Source of the DNA: Rhodospirillaceae bacterium
GTDB taxonomy: Bacteria > Pseudomonadota > Alphaproteobacteria > DSM-16000 > Inquilinaceae
DNA length: 18,433 nucleotides
Direction: 5' to 3'
Assembly: GCA_020425485.1 (NCBI GenBank)
Contig: JAGQRL010000066.1
Coordinates: 1,370-19,802, forward strand
Shown: in pieces, positions 1 to 7,095 of the stretch
How positions within the stretch are numbered: position 1 is the stretch's first letter
Layout: the number at the start of each line of letters is the position of its first letter
Notes under the pieces: generated by a model
Seen by the model: the letters and a program-made list of their open reading frames with translations, nothing else
Told to the model about the DNA's origin: nothing
Databases searched by the model: none
Translations under genes and position numbers: made by a program

Positions 1-629
1 GCCTGGGCCAGCGCCGCCACGCCCAGGGCCGCTGCCAGCAGCAGGAAGTTGTACTTCGACATCAGCCCGAAGCCGAGTGCGGCCCCCAGCGCCAGGTAGT
101 CCCACGGGCGGCCGTGGCGCACCAGGCCGAGAGCTGCCAGCAGGGTGATGGCCGCCGCGCACACCACCTGGACGGAATGGGTGAGGGCGAAATGGCCGAG
201 CGCCACCGGCGGGAAGACCACCAGCGACCAGGCCGCCAGGGCCGCCCAGCGGGCATCGCCCAGCACCATGCGGGCGGCAATCAGCAAGGCCCAGAACGCC
301 ACGGTGAGCAGCAGGTAGTTGATCAGCAGCACCGCCTGCAGGCCGGTGCCGACCAGCCGCTGCATCGCCGTCAGCGCCCAGGTGTAGAGCGGCGGATCGT
401 TGCCGCCATAGGCCAGCGACAGCACCTGGCTGTGGAGAAACCGGGTCGCGGCGTCCTGCTCCATCCCATGGGAGAGCCAGAGCCGCAGCGCGAAGAACAC
501 CGCGCAATAGAGGGCGAACAGCAGGGTCTGCCGGCCGGGGGCAAACCAGCCGCCGGCGCCGGGGGGGCGGACGGGCGGCGGTGCCGACGCTGCGGGGGCA
601 TCACGGGCAGGCACGTCTCGGATCCTCAT
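1..629 (-). CDS. ArnT/PMT-like GT-C glycosyltransferase, N-terminal part (3' end cut by window edge)
   Basis: Minus-strand reading from the ATG at 629-627 stays open to the window edge, giving 209 residues. After a Pro/Ala-rich cytoplasmic tail (about 1-30) come a first membrane helix (about 35-53) and a loop with acidic residues E57 and D59, then GGNDPPLYTW (75-84). Further hydrophobic helices follow and the visible part ends with FGLMSKYNFLLLAAALG. An acidic first loop, a PPLY-type motif and a later SKY-type motif are typical of lipid-linked sugar transferases of the GT39/GT83 kind (PF13231/PMT_2), which move a sugar from a polyprenyl carrier in the periplasm. The family call is strong; donor and acceptor cannot be told. 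The start overlaps the stop of the TIGR02186 remnant as ATGA, so translation is probably coupled. It is the last visible gene of the minus-strand envelope operon. Confidence 0.8.
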   Translation of the reverse strand, partial: MRIRDVPARDAPAASAPPPVRPPGAGGWFAPGRQTLLFALYCAVFFALRLWLSHGMEQDAATRFLHSQVLSLAYGGNDPPLYTWALTAMQRLVGTGLQAVLLINYLLLTVAFWALLIAARMVLGDARWAALAAWSLVVFPPVALGHFALTHSVQVVCAAAITLLAALGLVRHGRPWDYLALGAALGFGLMSKYNFLLLAAALGVAALAQ

Positions 630-648
630 CGGCGGACCGCGCCCTCCG

Positions 649-885
649 CCAGCCGGCCGGCGACCACGGCAATGACGATGGCGGTGATCCCGCAGGTGGC
701 GGCGCGCACCTGGGCGAACCGGTGGATTTCCACCCCCGGCCCGGCCTTCGAGACGACCGGCGGGGAGGTCTGGGCAGTCAGCATGTCGCCCTCGCGAAAC
801 ACATACGCACTCACTTGCACACTCACTTGCCCCTGCCCGGTGGGCACCATGCCGACGGCGATGGTGGGGGTGAAACAGCCGTGCA
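649..885. repeat. diverged partial direct duplication, copy 1 (partner 2462-2700)
   Basis: This segment aligns with the 3' part of the intact TIGR02186 gene on the same strand. Blocks such as ccggccaccacggcaatgac-type sequence near the left end and cacatacgcactcac in the middle are shared almost unchanged, while the right end diverges. Identity is roughly 75-80% by eye. Confidence 0.7.
807..830. repeat. 12-bp tandem duplication
   Basis: GCACTCACTTGC is followed directly by ACACTCACTTGC. The intact paralogue at 2451-3221 has only one unit, so the second was gained in the remnant. It adds four codons (QVSV before QVSA) without shifting the frame. Confidence 0.75.
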
Positions 886-913
886 CATCGTCGACCAGCG
901 GGTGGGGCGCGGA

Positions 914-2398
914 TTATTCGGCCGGCATGGCCGCCACGGCAGCCACGATCAGCCCGCGGATCAGGGCGGCCCGCGCCCGGTCCCTGTCGTTGTCGATGCT
1001 GGGGGAGTCACCCATGGCCGCCAGGGTGGCTGCCGCCGCCTCCAGCAGCCCGTGTTGGGCCTGCAGGATGGCCAGGTTGCGCTGGGCGCCCGCCAGGCTG
1101 CGCCAGTCCGGTGCCGCCGCGACGGCCGCTTCAGCCTCATCCCACTGGCCGAGTGCGGCGTGGGCCTGCGCCACGTATTGGCTGGCGATCCCCCGATCCA
1201 CCGCGTCGGCCAGCGCCCCATAGGCCTCAAGCAGCGTCGCCAGGGTCTCATCGGCCAACGCCGTTTCCCCTGCGTCGGCGAGGCGTTCGATCACGTGGGT
1301 CAGCGCGATCACGCGGTCCCGACCGTCCCGGTTGGCGCGCGCTGCGGCCACCGCATCCTCCCCGCGCCCGGCGGCGACGTGGATTTCCGCCACGGTTTCC
1401 AGCGTCCCCTCTTCCCAATCGGTCTGGTCGAACTGCGCCACGGTGGCCAGGGCTTCGGCAGACAGGCCGGCCGCCGCCTCGGCGTACGCCAGGGCCTGCA
1501 CCACATACCAGTTGGGCCCGCCGCCAGGCTGTTCGGCCAGAAAGGCGGGGATCTCCGCCGGATCGTGGATGGGGGCATCGACGGCGTCGATGGTGGCCAG
1601 TGCGGCTTGCGCCTGCCCGGCTTCGCCCTGGGCGCGGGCGATGGCCAGCCGGCCGAGTGTGGGTCCCATGGGGTTGGCCCGCTGGTCCGCCACGGCCAGG
1701 GCGTCGTCCCAGCGCTCCAGTGCGGTCAGCGCCGCCACGGCGTTCAGGTTGGCCCACCCCGCCCGCTGTCCGTCGCCGGGCATGGGGCCGATGGCGAGGG
1801 CTGCATCGATGACGCGGGAGGCGTCTTCGTCCAGCCCGGCATCGGCCATGGCGATGGCCACATCGATCAGGGCGGACTGGCGCCGCTCGTCGCCTGCAAC
1901 CGCCAGTGCCGTTGCCTCCGCCCGGTCCCAGGCGTCCGCGCGGGCGAATTCCAAGGCGATGTCGTAGAGGCGGTAGGGGTCGCCGTTGGGGTTTGCCTCG
2001 GCCGCCGCCAGTGCCGCTTCCAGCACCGCCACCGCCGCTTCGGCCTGGCCGGCCTTGCTGTACGCCTCCGCCAGGGTGATAGCGATCCAATGCGCCGCAT
2101 CGAATTGCCTGGTGTAGCGGCCCATTTCGGGGGCGACCCCGGCCAGCACCGCCCGCGCCTCATCGGCCAGGCCCAGCACCGCCAGGCCACCGGCGAAGTC
2201 GATCAGCAGGTCCTGGCGGGTGGACTGGGACACGATCTCGTCGATCATCCCGCTGGCCGCCTGCATCGGCGCGCAGCTCGCCGGATGATCGCCGCACCAC
2301 GCCGATGGCAGCGGCGATTGCGCCTGGGCGACGACGGCAACGAGCAGGGCCAAGGGCAGGACAACCACCAGGGCGGCGAAGCGTGTGGCGCAGCGCAT
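914..2398 (-). CDS. secreted alanine-rich TPR-like repeat protein
   Basis: 494 residues from the ATG at 2398. The N-terminus MRCATRFAALVVVLPLALLV ending AQA is a classic Sec signal peptide, with likely cleavage near residue 26. That fixes the start; an upstream in-frame start would bury the signal. The rest is a chain of helical pairs rich in Ala, Asp and Glu with TPR/SEL-like periodicity, for example AEAYSKAGQAEAAVAVLEAA, AIAMADAGLDEDASRVI and YVAQAHAALGQWDEAEAAVA. The repeats are degenerate, so I call it TPR-like only. The mature part has two Cys near its N-terminus (WCGDHPASCA), possibly a disulphide. It is probably a periplasmic scaffold or binding protein. It sits between the intact TIGR02186 gene (52-nt gap) and the TIGR02186 remnant. 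No strong Shine-Dalgarno is visible. The partner is unknown. Confidence 0.8.
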   Translation of the reverse strand: MRCATRFAALVVVLPLALLVAVVAQAQSPLPSAWCGDHPASCAPMQAASGMIDEIVSQSTRQDLLIDFAGGLAVLGLADEARAVLAGVAPEMGRYTRQFDAAHWIAITLAEAYSKAGQAEAAVAVLEAALAAAEANPNGDPYRLYDIALEFARADAWDRAEATALAVAGDERRQSALIDVAIAMADAGLDEDASRVIDAALAIGPMPGDGQRAGWANLNAVAALTALERWDDALAVADQRANPMGPTLGRLAIARAQGEAGQAQAALATIDAVDAPIHDPAEIPAFLAEQPGGGPNWYVVQALAYAEAAAGLSAEALATVAQFDQTDWEEGTLETVAEIHVAAGRGEDAVAAARANRDGRDRVIALTHVIERLADAGETALADETLATLLEAYGALADAVDRGIASQYVAQAHAALGQWDEAEAAVAAAPDWRSLAGAQRNLAILQAQHGLLEAAAATLAAMGDSPSIDNDRDRARAALIRGLIVAAVAAMPAE

Positions 2399-2450
2399 GT
2401 CTGGACGCTTTCGGTCGGACTGGACGGGGGAACGGTGCGGAAGCCGCAGC

Positions 2451-3221
2451 CTACCGCCTGAACACCACGCCTGCCAACCAGCCGGCCACCACGGCAATGA
2501 CGATGGCGATGATGCCGTAGGTGGCCGCATGCACCTGGGCGAACCAGTAGATTTCCGCCCCCAGCCCGATCTTGGAGACCACCAGCGGCGAGGTCTGGGC
2601 CGTCAGCATATTGCCGTCGCGGAACACATACGCACTCACCTGGAACTGGCCGGTGGGCACGTTGGCGGGAAACGAGATGGTGGTGCGGAACAGCCGGTCG
2701 CCGAGGAAGGCCACCTGGCCGATATCGACGCCGAACACGCCGCGCGTCTGCATGTCGGCGATCAGGGCCTGGCGGAAGGCTTCCACGGTGTCCGCATCGG
2801 CCTCCGTGCCGTCCTCCGGCTGAAGCTGCAGGTGGTCCAAACCGATGCCGTGGCGTTCCAGTGCGGTTACCGAGGCGATCTCCTCGATCGGCCGGTTGGT
2901 GGCGACGCCGTAGAAGGTGGGGACGTCGACGAAGGTCAGGCTCTCGCGGTTCACCCACACCCCGGCGATGGGCTCGGCCCGGCGCACCACCACTCGGCGC
3001 GGCGGCCCCATCACCACGATCACCACGTCGGAGGCCTCGTCCAGCGCGCCGAAGGCCACCACCTCGGTGCCGGTGAAGGCGGTGGAGATGGCGATCAGGT
3101 GGTCCGACAGGTCGAACACCAGCGGCTGGGCGCGCGCCGGATCGAAGCGGCCGGCCAGCATCGCCAGCGCCGCCATCAGCGCTGCCGCCGCCTGCGCGTA
3201 GGTCGCCGCCCGTGCCGGCAT
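2451..3221 (-). CDS. TIGR02186 / PF09608 (Alph_Pro_TM) membrane-anchored protein
   Basis: 256 residues. A signal-like N-terminus (about 5-31, ending in ARAQ) is followed by a mostly beta-type extracytoplasmic domain with stretches such as ISTAFTGTEVVAFGALDE, VVIVVMGPPRRVVVRR and GVWVNRESLTFVDVPTFYG. One C-terminal membrane helix lies at about 229-253 (YGIIAIVIAVVAGWLAGVVF). The pattern and length fit the alphaproteobacterial TIGR02186 family, whose function is not established. The family commonly lies next to a TSUP permease, as here. The ATG at 3221 overlaps the permease stop as TGATG, so the two are translationally coupled and probably work together, perhaps as an accessory subunit on the periplasmic face (inference). 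Its last ~80 codons are duplicated at 626-886. Confidence 0.85.
   Translation of the reverse strand: MPARAATYAQAAAALMAALAMLAGRFDPARAQPLVFDLSDHLIAISTAFTGTEVVAFGALDEASDVVIVVMGPPRRVVVRRAEPIAGVWVNRESLTFVDVPTFYGVATNRPIEEIASVTALERHGIGLDHLQLQPEDGTEADADTVEAFRQALIADMQTRGVFGVDIGQVAFLGDRLFRTTISFPANVPTGQFQVSAYVFRDGNMLTAQTSPLVVSKIGLGAEIYWFAQVHAATYGIIAIVIAVVAGWLAGVVFRR
2462..2700. repeat. partial direct duplication, copy 2 (inside the intact TIGR02186 gene)
   Basis: Source or partner of the diverged copy at 649-885. It covers the C-terminal membrane anchor and the preceding beta segment. The two copies lie about 1.8 kb apart in direct orientation and bracket the TPR-like gene. Confidence 0.7.
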
Positions 3222-4156
3222 CACGACCCCACCACCATCATATGGTCGAGGATCTCGACGCCGAAGGGATTGGGCGGGGTGGAGAACAGGTCGATCGCCA
3301 GCTTCACGCACACGCCGGCCACCAGCAGGGCCAGCAGCAGGCGCGACTGGTCGCTGGGCAGGCGGCCGCTGGCCCGCGTGCCGAACTGGGCGCCCAGCAC
3401 ACCGCCGGCCAGCAGCAGGATGGCCAGCAGGATGTCCACCGTGTGGTTCTGGTAGGCGTGCAGGAAGGTGGCGATGCCGGTGGAAAAGATGATCTGGAAC
3501 AGCGAGGTGCCGGCCACCAGGGTGGCGGGCATGCCGAGCAGGTAGATCATCGCCGGCACCAGGAAGAAGCCGCCGCCGATGCCCATGATGGCCACCAGCA
3601 GCCCGCCCAGGAAGCCGATGCCGAAGGGCAGCAGGGCGGACACGTAGAGCCTGGAGCGCGGGAAGCGCATCTTCCACGGCAGGCCGTGCAGCAGGGTGTG
3701 GTTGTGCAGCTTGCCGCCGCCGCCCTTGCGGGCGCGCCGCCGCAGCATCGAGCGCAGGCTCTCCACCAGCATCAGCGAGGAGATCAGGCCGAGGAAGAAG
3801 ACGTAGCTGAGATTGATCACCAGATCGATCTGGCCGAGGCGCTGCAGTAGGCCGAACAGCAGCACGCCGCCGATGGTGCCGATGGAGCTGCCGCCCAGCA
3901 TCACCAGCCCCAGTTTCACGTCCACATTGCCGCGCCGCCAATGGGCCAGCACGCCGGACACCGAGGCGGCGACCAATTGGTTGGACTGGGTGCCCACCGC
4001 AACTGCCGGTGGTATGCCGATGAAGATCAGCAGCGGCGTCATCAGGAAGCCGCCGCCCACCCCGAACAGGCCGGACAGAAAGCCGACAGCGCCGCCCATG
4101 CCCAGAATCAACAGGGCATGAACCGTCATCTCGGCGATCGGCAGGTATACGGTCAT
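3221..4156 (-). CDS. TSUP-family (TauE/SafE) membrane permease
   Basis: 311 residues from the ATG at 4156 (MTVYLPIAEMTVHALL). A longer start would add a basic, Arg-rich stretch not expected in the family. It has about eight hydrophobic helices in two halves, each opening with the family's glycine motif: GAVGFLSGLFGVGGGFLMTP near the N-terminus and GGLLVAIMGIGGGFFLVP in the middle. A charged cytoplasmic loop (RRRARKGGGGKLHNH) separates the halves. TSUP proteins (PF01925) move sulfite, sulfonates or other small organic anions across the inner membrane; the substrate here cannot be read from sequence. It is the first gene of the minus-strand operon and overlaps TIGR02186 as TGATG. The 256-bp upstream gap should hold its promoter, but I see no convincing -35/-10. 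Confidence 0.88.
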   Translation of the reverse strand: MTVYLPIAEMTVHALLILGMGGAVGFLSGLFGVGGGFLMTPLLIFIGIPPAVAVGTQSNQLVAASVSGVLAHWRRGNVDVKLGLVMLGGSSIGTIGGVLLFGLLQRLGQIDLVINLSYVFFLGLISSLMLVESLRSMLRRRARKGGGGKLHNHTLLHGLPWKMRFPRSRLYVSALLPFGIGFLGGLLVAIMGIGGGFFLVPAMIYLLGMPATLVAGTSLFQIIFSTGIATFLHAYQNHTVDILLAILLLAGGVLGAQFGTRASGRLPSDQSRLLLALLVAGVCVKLAIDLFSTPPNPFGVEILDHMMVVGS

Positions 4157-4412
4157 CGCTGAACCATACGGGGTGAGCCGGCGTCGCGGATCGTCCGTAC
4201 AGGTACGGCGCCGACCCCCGACCATACGCGCGCTTCCGTGCGAGATGCACGGATATTGCGAAAGATCCAGTGGCGAACTGGGACGATCTCACCGCACTGC
4301 GGCACAGCCGCTACATCGGTGCGGCGACGGCCACGACCAAGGCGCGAGCGGACCCCGGCTCAGGGCCCCGGCTACAGGGCACGGCCTCAGGACACGGCCT
4401 CAGGATACTGCC
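4157..4412. other. intergenic region upstream of the TSUP operon
   Basis: 256 bp with no supported gene. It holds an inverted repeat CCGTAC-AG-GTACGG (4195-4208) and an 8-bp direct repeat ACCATACG at 4163-4170 and 4221-4228 flanking it. This could be an operator for the TSUP operon, though both elements are short. The right end is the 13-bp tandem repeat described separately. Confidence 0.4.
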
Positions 4413-4428
4413 TCAAGACACTGCCGGG
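4377..4428. repeat. 13-bp tandem repeat, about 3.8 units, at the 3' end of the transglycosylase gene
   Basis: Units: 4377-4389 GGGCACGGCCTCA, 4390-4402 GGACACGGCCTCA, 4403-4415 GGATACTGCCTCA, and a degenerate fourth at 4416-4428. Read on the minus strand each of the first three units starts with TGA. Because 13 is not a multiple of three, the three TGAs fall in three different frames. The gene stops at the TGA of the third unit (4415-4413). Confidence 0.85.
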
Positions 4429-5351
4429 TCTGCCGATGCGGTGAGCACCGCCCACAAGGACAGCGAGCGGCCGCCGGCCGGGGCCGCGGTGCCCGCACCG
4501 GCGGCCTGGGCCACGGCGGTGAAGGCCGGTCCGGCCACGGCGGCCGGGAAGGGCGTGGGCGCATACGGGCGAACCGTCGCGGCGGGTGCGCCCCCTTGGA
4601 AGAAGCCGGACCGCACCGGATCGTTGACGAAAAAGCTCGGACCGCTGAGCAAGGGGGCTTCGGCCAGGACGCCGCCGGCGATCACCGGCATCGGTTCCGA
4701 GGGGCCGAACGCCTCGTCCACCCGGGCCATGTCCGTTTCCACCCTGGTGTCGAACAGGTCGTAGATCTCGCGCACCGTCAGCGCCCGCCCATCGCGATAG
4801 AAGGCGGGGCCGTTGGCGGCGGCGGCCGCGGGGAACAGGTGGGCGCCGATGGTCTGGGGATCGCTGCGCACCGCAGAGAGGAACCGTGCCGCCCCGTGGG
4901 CGCCGAGGAAGTGGCCGAGATACAGCTCCGTGGCGCCGATCGTCCCGCCCACCGTCTGCTCCAGATACGTACGGTTCTCCAACGCGTACTCCGCCGCCAT
5001 GTAGGCCGACAGCGCGGGGTCGTCGCGCAGGCCGAGGATCTGCTGGCGCATGGCGGGATCGGGTACGTCGAGCGTACCGTCCGGCCGCTCGACGATCTGG
5101 GCGGCGTAAGCGCCCAGCCCATAGGCATCGCCGTGGTTGTGCACCATGGCGATCCAGGTGCTGTTGATGAACTGGTAGAGCCCCGTGGCATTGGAGGTGG
5201 CCGCCCGTGCGTGCGGGTTGAAGGCGCTTTCGGTGGCCGCCTTGGCCATCATGTAGCGGAAATCGACGCCGGTGCGGGCGCTGGCGTCGCGTACGGCGGA
5301 CAGCACGGTGTCGGTTACCCGATAGGGTCCGAAGGTATGCACCAGGGTCAT
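4413..5351 (-). CDS. SLT-type lytic transglycosylase-like protein
   Basis: 312 residues from the ATG at 5351, chosen because GGAG lies nine bases upstream; a TTG six codons earlier has no ribosome site. Residues about 25-75 are a goose-lysozyme/SLT fold core: MMAKAATESAFNPHARA with probable catalytic Glu41, then ATGLYQF (55-61) and INSTW. The family cuts the glycan strand of peptidoglycan, leaving 1,6-anhydromuramic ends. The middle (about 75-215) has conserved-looking helices such as TELYLGHFLGAHGAARFL. The last ~90 residues are Pro/Ala/Gly-rich and look disordered. There is no signal peptide at either possible start, which is odd for a cell-wall enzyme; export would need another route, or the annotated N-terminus is short. 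Similar SLT proteins of this layout are common in Rhodospirillales. Confidence 0.83.
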   Translation of the reverse strand: MTLVHTFGPYRVTDTVLSAVRDASARTGVDFRYMMAKAATESAFNPHARAATSNATGLYQFINSTWIAMVHNHGDAYGLGAYAAQIVERPDGTLDVPDPAMRQQILGLRDDPALSAYMAAEYALENRTYLEQTVGGTIGATELYLGHFLGAHGAARFLSAVRSDPQTIGAHLFPAAAAANGPAFYRDGRALTVREIYDLFDTRVETDMARVDEAFGPSEPMPVIAGGVLAEAPLLSGPSFFVNDPVRSGFFQGGAPAATVRPYAPTPFPAAVAGPAFTAVAQAAGAGTAAPAGGRSLSLWAVLTASADPAVS

Positions 5352-5360
5352 CGGCTTGGG

Positions 5361-5364
5361 CTCC
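5361..5364 (-). promoter_or_regulatory. ribosome binding site deciding the transglycosylase start
   Basis: GGAG on the minus strand, nine bases before the ATG at 5351. It favours that start over the TTG at 5369, which lies upstream of it. The rest of the 5352-5548 divergent gap shows no clear promoter. Confidence 0.6.
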
Positions 5365-5548
5365 GGCAACGGCGATCTAGGATGGGGTCACGCCGACCGA
5401 AGCAAACCGGGTGCCACCGGATAGCCCCTTGATTTCAGGGAAAACTTCGTCGCCGGGGGATACCGCGTGCCGGGCAGATCTTGCCGGTTGGGCAGCCTCT
5501 GCAGCGGTGCTTCCGCGGCCGCCCGCGCACTGCTACCGTAGGGCCATC

Positions 5549-5800
5549 ATGCACGCCCACGAGAAGCGCTTTTTGGGGTTCCTGTTGCGCCATATGGCCT
5601 ATGGCGCCACCGGCGGCTTCGTGTTCGGCGCCTTCCTGCTGGCGCAGGATTTCGCCAACATCCGCAGCATGGCCATGGGAACGGACACGCCGTTCCTGTG
5701 GTTCTTCATGCTGTTCTTCGGCCTGTTCATCACCTTCGGCAGTCTCGGCATCGGCGTCGGCGTGATGCTGATCCCCTACCGGCGCGACCTGCGGCGCTGA
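5549..5800 (+). CDS. small two-helix membrane protein, function unknown
   Basis: 83 residues: MHAHEKR start, helix 1 at about 15-33 (HMAYGATGGFVFGAFLLAQD), a short loop, helix 2 at about 48-75 (PFLWFFMLFFGLFITFGSLG, then IGVGVML), and a basic tail YRRDLRR. By the positive-inside rule both ends are cytoplasmic. AGGG lies about five bases before the ATG. The open frame extends upstream to 5411, but that part has arginine/proline-rich noise composition and no hydrophobicity, so the ATG at 5549 is preferred. I do not recognise a named family. It stands alone on the plus strand, divergent from the transglycosylase and convergent with ubiH. Confidence 0.7.
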   Translation: MHAHEKRFLGFLLRHMAYGATGGFVFGAFLLAQDFANIRSMAMGTDTPFLWFFMLFFGLFITFGSLGIGVGVMLIPYRRDLRR

Positions 5801-5845
5801 ACGGCCGCGGCCGTCAATCCGTCGGCGGCGATCGACCAGCGCCGC
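5801..5845. terminator. palindrome and hairpin between convergent genes
   Basis: Directly after the small-protein stop is a perfect 14-bp palindrome ACGGCCGCGGCCGT (5801-5814). A second hairpin with 6-bp arms GCGGCG/CGCCGC follows at 5825-5845. Neither has a T tract on either strand, so a terminator role is only suggested by the convergent position. Confidence 0.35.
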
Positions 5846-5874
5846 TCAGCCGGCCCCGATCTTGTAGACCGGCG

Positions 5875-7095
5875 TCACAGCGGCCGGCCGCGCAGGGTGC
5901 GCGGCAGATCGCCCATCAGCCCCATGGCGTGGCGCATGAACACCTTCTTTAAGGGGGAGATGCGGCCGACCACCGACAGCCCGGCCCCGCGCACCCCGCG
6001 CAGCGCCAGCGAGCGGTTGGAGAACAGGCGGTTGAGCCCATCGGTGATGGCCACCAGCGAGACGTTGTCGAACAGCCGCCAGCGCTCATAGGCGCGCAGC
6101 AGGTCCGGCGCGCCCGCATCCAGGCCCAGGCGGGCACGGTCCACCACCAGTTCCGCCAGGGTGGCGATATCGCGGAAGCCCATGTTGAGCCCCTGGCCGG
6201 CGATCGGGTGGATGGCGTGGGCGGCCTCGCTGATCAGCGCCAGCCGGGTGTCGGTGTAGCGCTTGGCGTGCAGCACCCCGAGCGGATAGGTCCAGCGCCC
6301 GCCCGAAAGCGCCACCCGGCCCAGATGGTCGCCCACCCGCCATTGCAGCTCGCGGCTGAAGGCGGCTTCGTCCAGGGCCGCCATGGCCTTGGCCCGGTCC
6401 GGCCGTTCGGTCCACACGATGGAGCTGCGGTGGCTGCCGTCCTCGCGGTCGATCATGGGCAGCACGGCGAACGGCCCGCCCGGCATGAAGTGTTCCAGCG
6501 CCATGCCGTTGTGCGGCAGTTCGTGGGACATGCAGCAGGCGATGGCGGTCTGGTTGTAGCGCCAGCTCATCACCTCGATGCCGGCACTGCGGCGCACGGT
6601 GGAGCCGCGGCCGTCGGCCCCCACCACCAGTTCCGCCCGGATTTCCGTGCCGTCGGCCAGCCGTGCGGTGGCGGTGGCCGACGTGCGCTCCAGCGTGTCC
6701 AGGGCGGCCGGCGCCAGCACCGTCACCGAGGGCAGCTCCGCCAGGCGGTCGAGCTGGGCGCGGCGCAGAAGCTGGTTGTCGACGATATGGCCGAAGGGCT
6801 CCTCGCCGACGTCGCGGTGGTCGTAGTCCATGGCGGCGGGGCTGGCGTGGTCGCTGATCTGGATCGACCAGATGGGCGAGGCCCGGTCGGCCACACCCTG
6901 CCACACCCCGGCGGCTTCCAGCACCCGGCGCGAGGCCAGCGACACCGCGGTGGTGCGGCCATCCGCCTTGGGGTCGAGCCGCTGGTCGGGCGGATCGCGG
7001 TCGATCAGCACGGTGGCGACGCCGACGCTGCCGAGGGCTGCGGCCAGACTGGCGCCGGCAAGTCCGGCTCCGACGATCAGAACGGAGGTCTGCAT
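5875..7095 (-). CDS. UbiH/UbiF/COQ6-family FAD-dependent hydroxylase (ubiquinone biosynthesis)
   Basis: 406 residues, the usual length. The N-terminal Rossmann motif GAGLAGAS (9-16) binds the FAD ADP part, with Asp32 at the end of the second strand. DGRTTAVS (45-52) and the DG motif VVGADGRGSTVR (157-168) mark a class A flavin monooxygenase. The C-terminal signature AHAIHPIAGQGLNMGFRD (291-308) is that of UbiH/UbiF/COQ6. These enzymes hydroxylate the quinone ring using O2 and NADPH. The usual GD pair just before the AH (as in IGDAAH) is Ser288-Glu289 here, an unusual change at a position that contacts the FAD ribityl chain. Which ring position it oxidises cannot be told, so no symbol is given. 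It diverges from glnK across a 464-bp gap. Confidence 0.88.
   Translation of the reverse strand: MQTSVLIVGAGLAGASLAAALGSVGVATVLIDRDPPDQRLDPKADGRTTAVSLASRRVLEAAGVWQGVADRASPIWSIQISDHASPAAMDYDHRDVGEEPFGHIVDNQLLRRAQLDRLAELPSVTVLAPAALDTLERTSATATARLADGTEIRAELVVGADGRGSTVRRSAGIEVMSWRYNQTAIACCMSHELPHNGMALEHFMPGGPFAVLPMIDREDGSHRSSIVWTERPDRAKAMAALDEAAFSRELQWRVGDHLGRVALSGGRWTYPLGVLHAKRYTDTRLALISEAAHAIHPIAGQGLNMGFRDIATLAELVVDRARLGLDAGAPDLLRAYERWRLFDNVSLVAITDGLNRLFSNRSLALRGVRGAGLSVVGRISPLKKVFMRHAMGLMGDLPRTLRGRPL

Larger units (their letters stand above)
626..886 (-). pseudogene. remnant of TIGR02186 C-terminus (partial duplicate)
   Basis: An 86-residue reading frame from a GTG matches the last ~75 residues of the intact TIGR02186 protein encoded at 2451-3221. 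Shared stretches include VSAYVFR, MLTAQTSP, VVSK, AATxGI and AIVIAVVAG. The N-terminal two thirds of the family are missing, and the membrane anchor carries unfavourable changes (W to R, Y to C, loss of aromatic residues), so it looks decayed. It also has a 4-residue internal duplication (QVSV/QVSA). It lies in the same frame as the TPR-like gene and starts about 28 nt after that gene's TAA. Its TGA overlaps the glycosyltransferase ATG (ATGA), so even if the product is useless, its translation may feed ribosomes to the next gene. A short functional peptide cannot be excluded. Confidence 0.72.

Noticed and set aside
581..2461. Long plus-strand open frame (626 codons) across the TPR-like gene
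   Set aside because: It is antisense to a gene with a signal peptide and coherent helical repeats; its own product is Gly/His/Arg/Gln-rich with no domain, a usual by-product of high-GC third positions.
4238..4764. Plus-strand small gene starting in the TSUP/transglycosylase gap
   Set aside because: It runs through the 13-bp repeats and then antisense through the transglycosylase; no ribosome site or conserved-looking segment.
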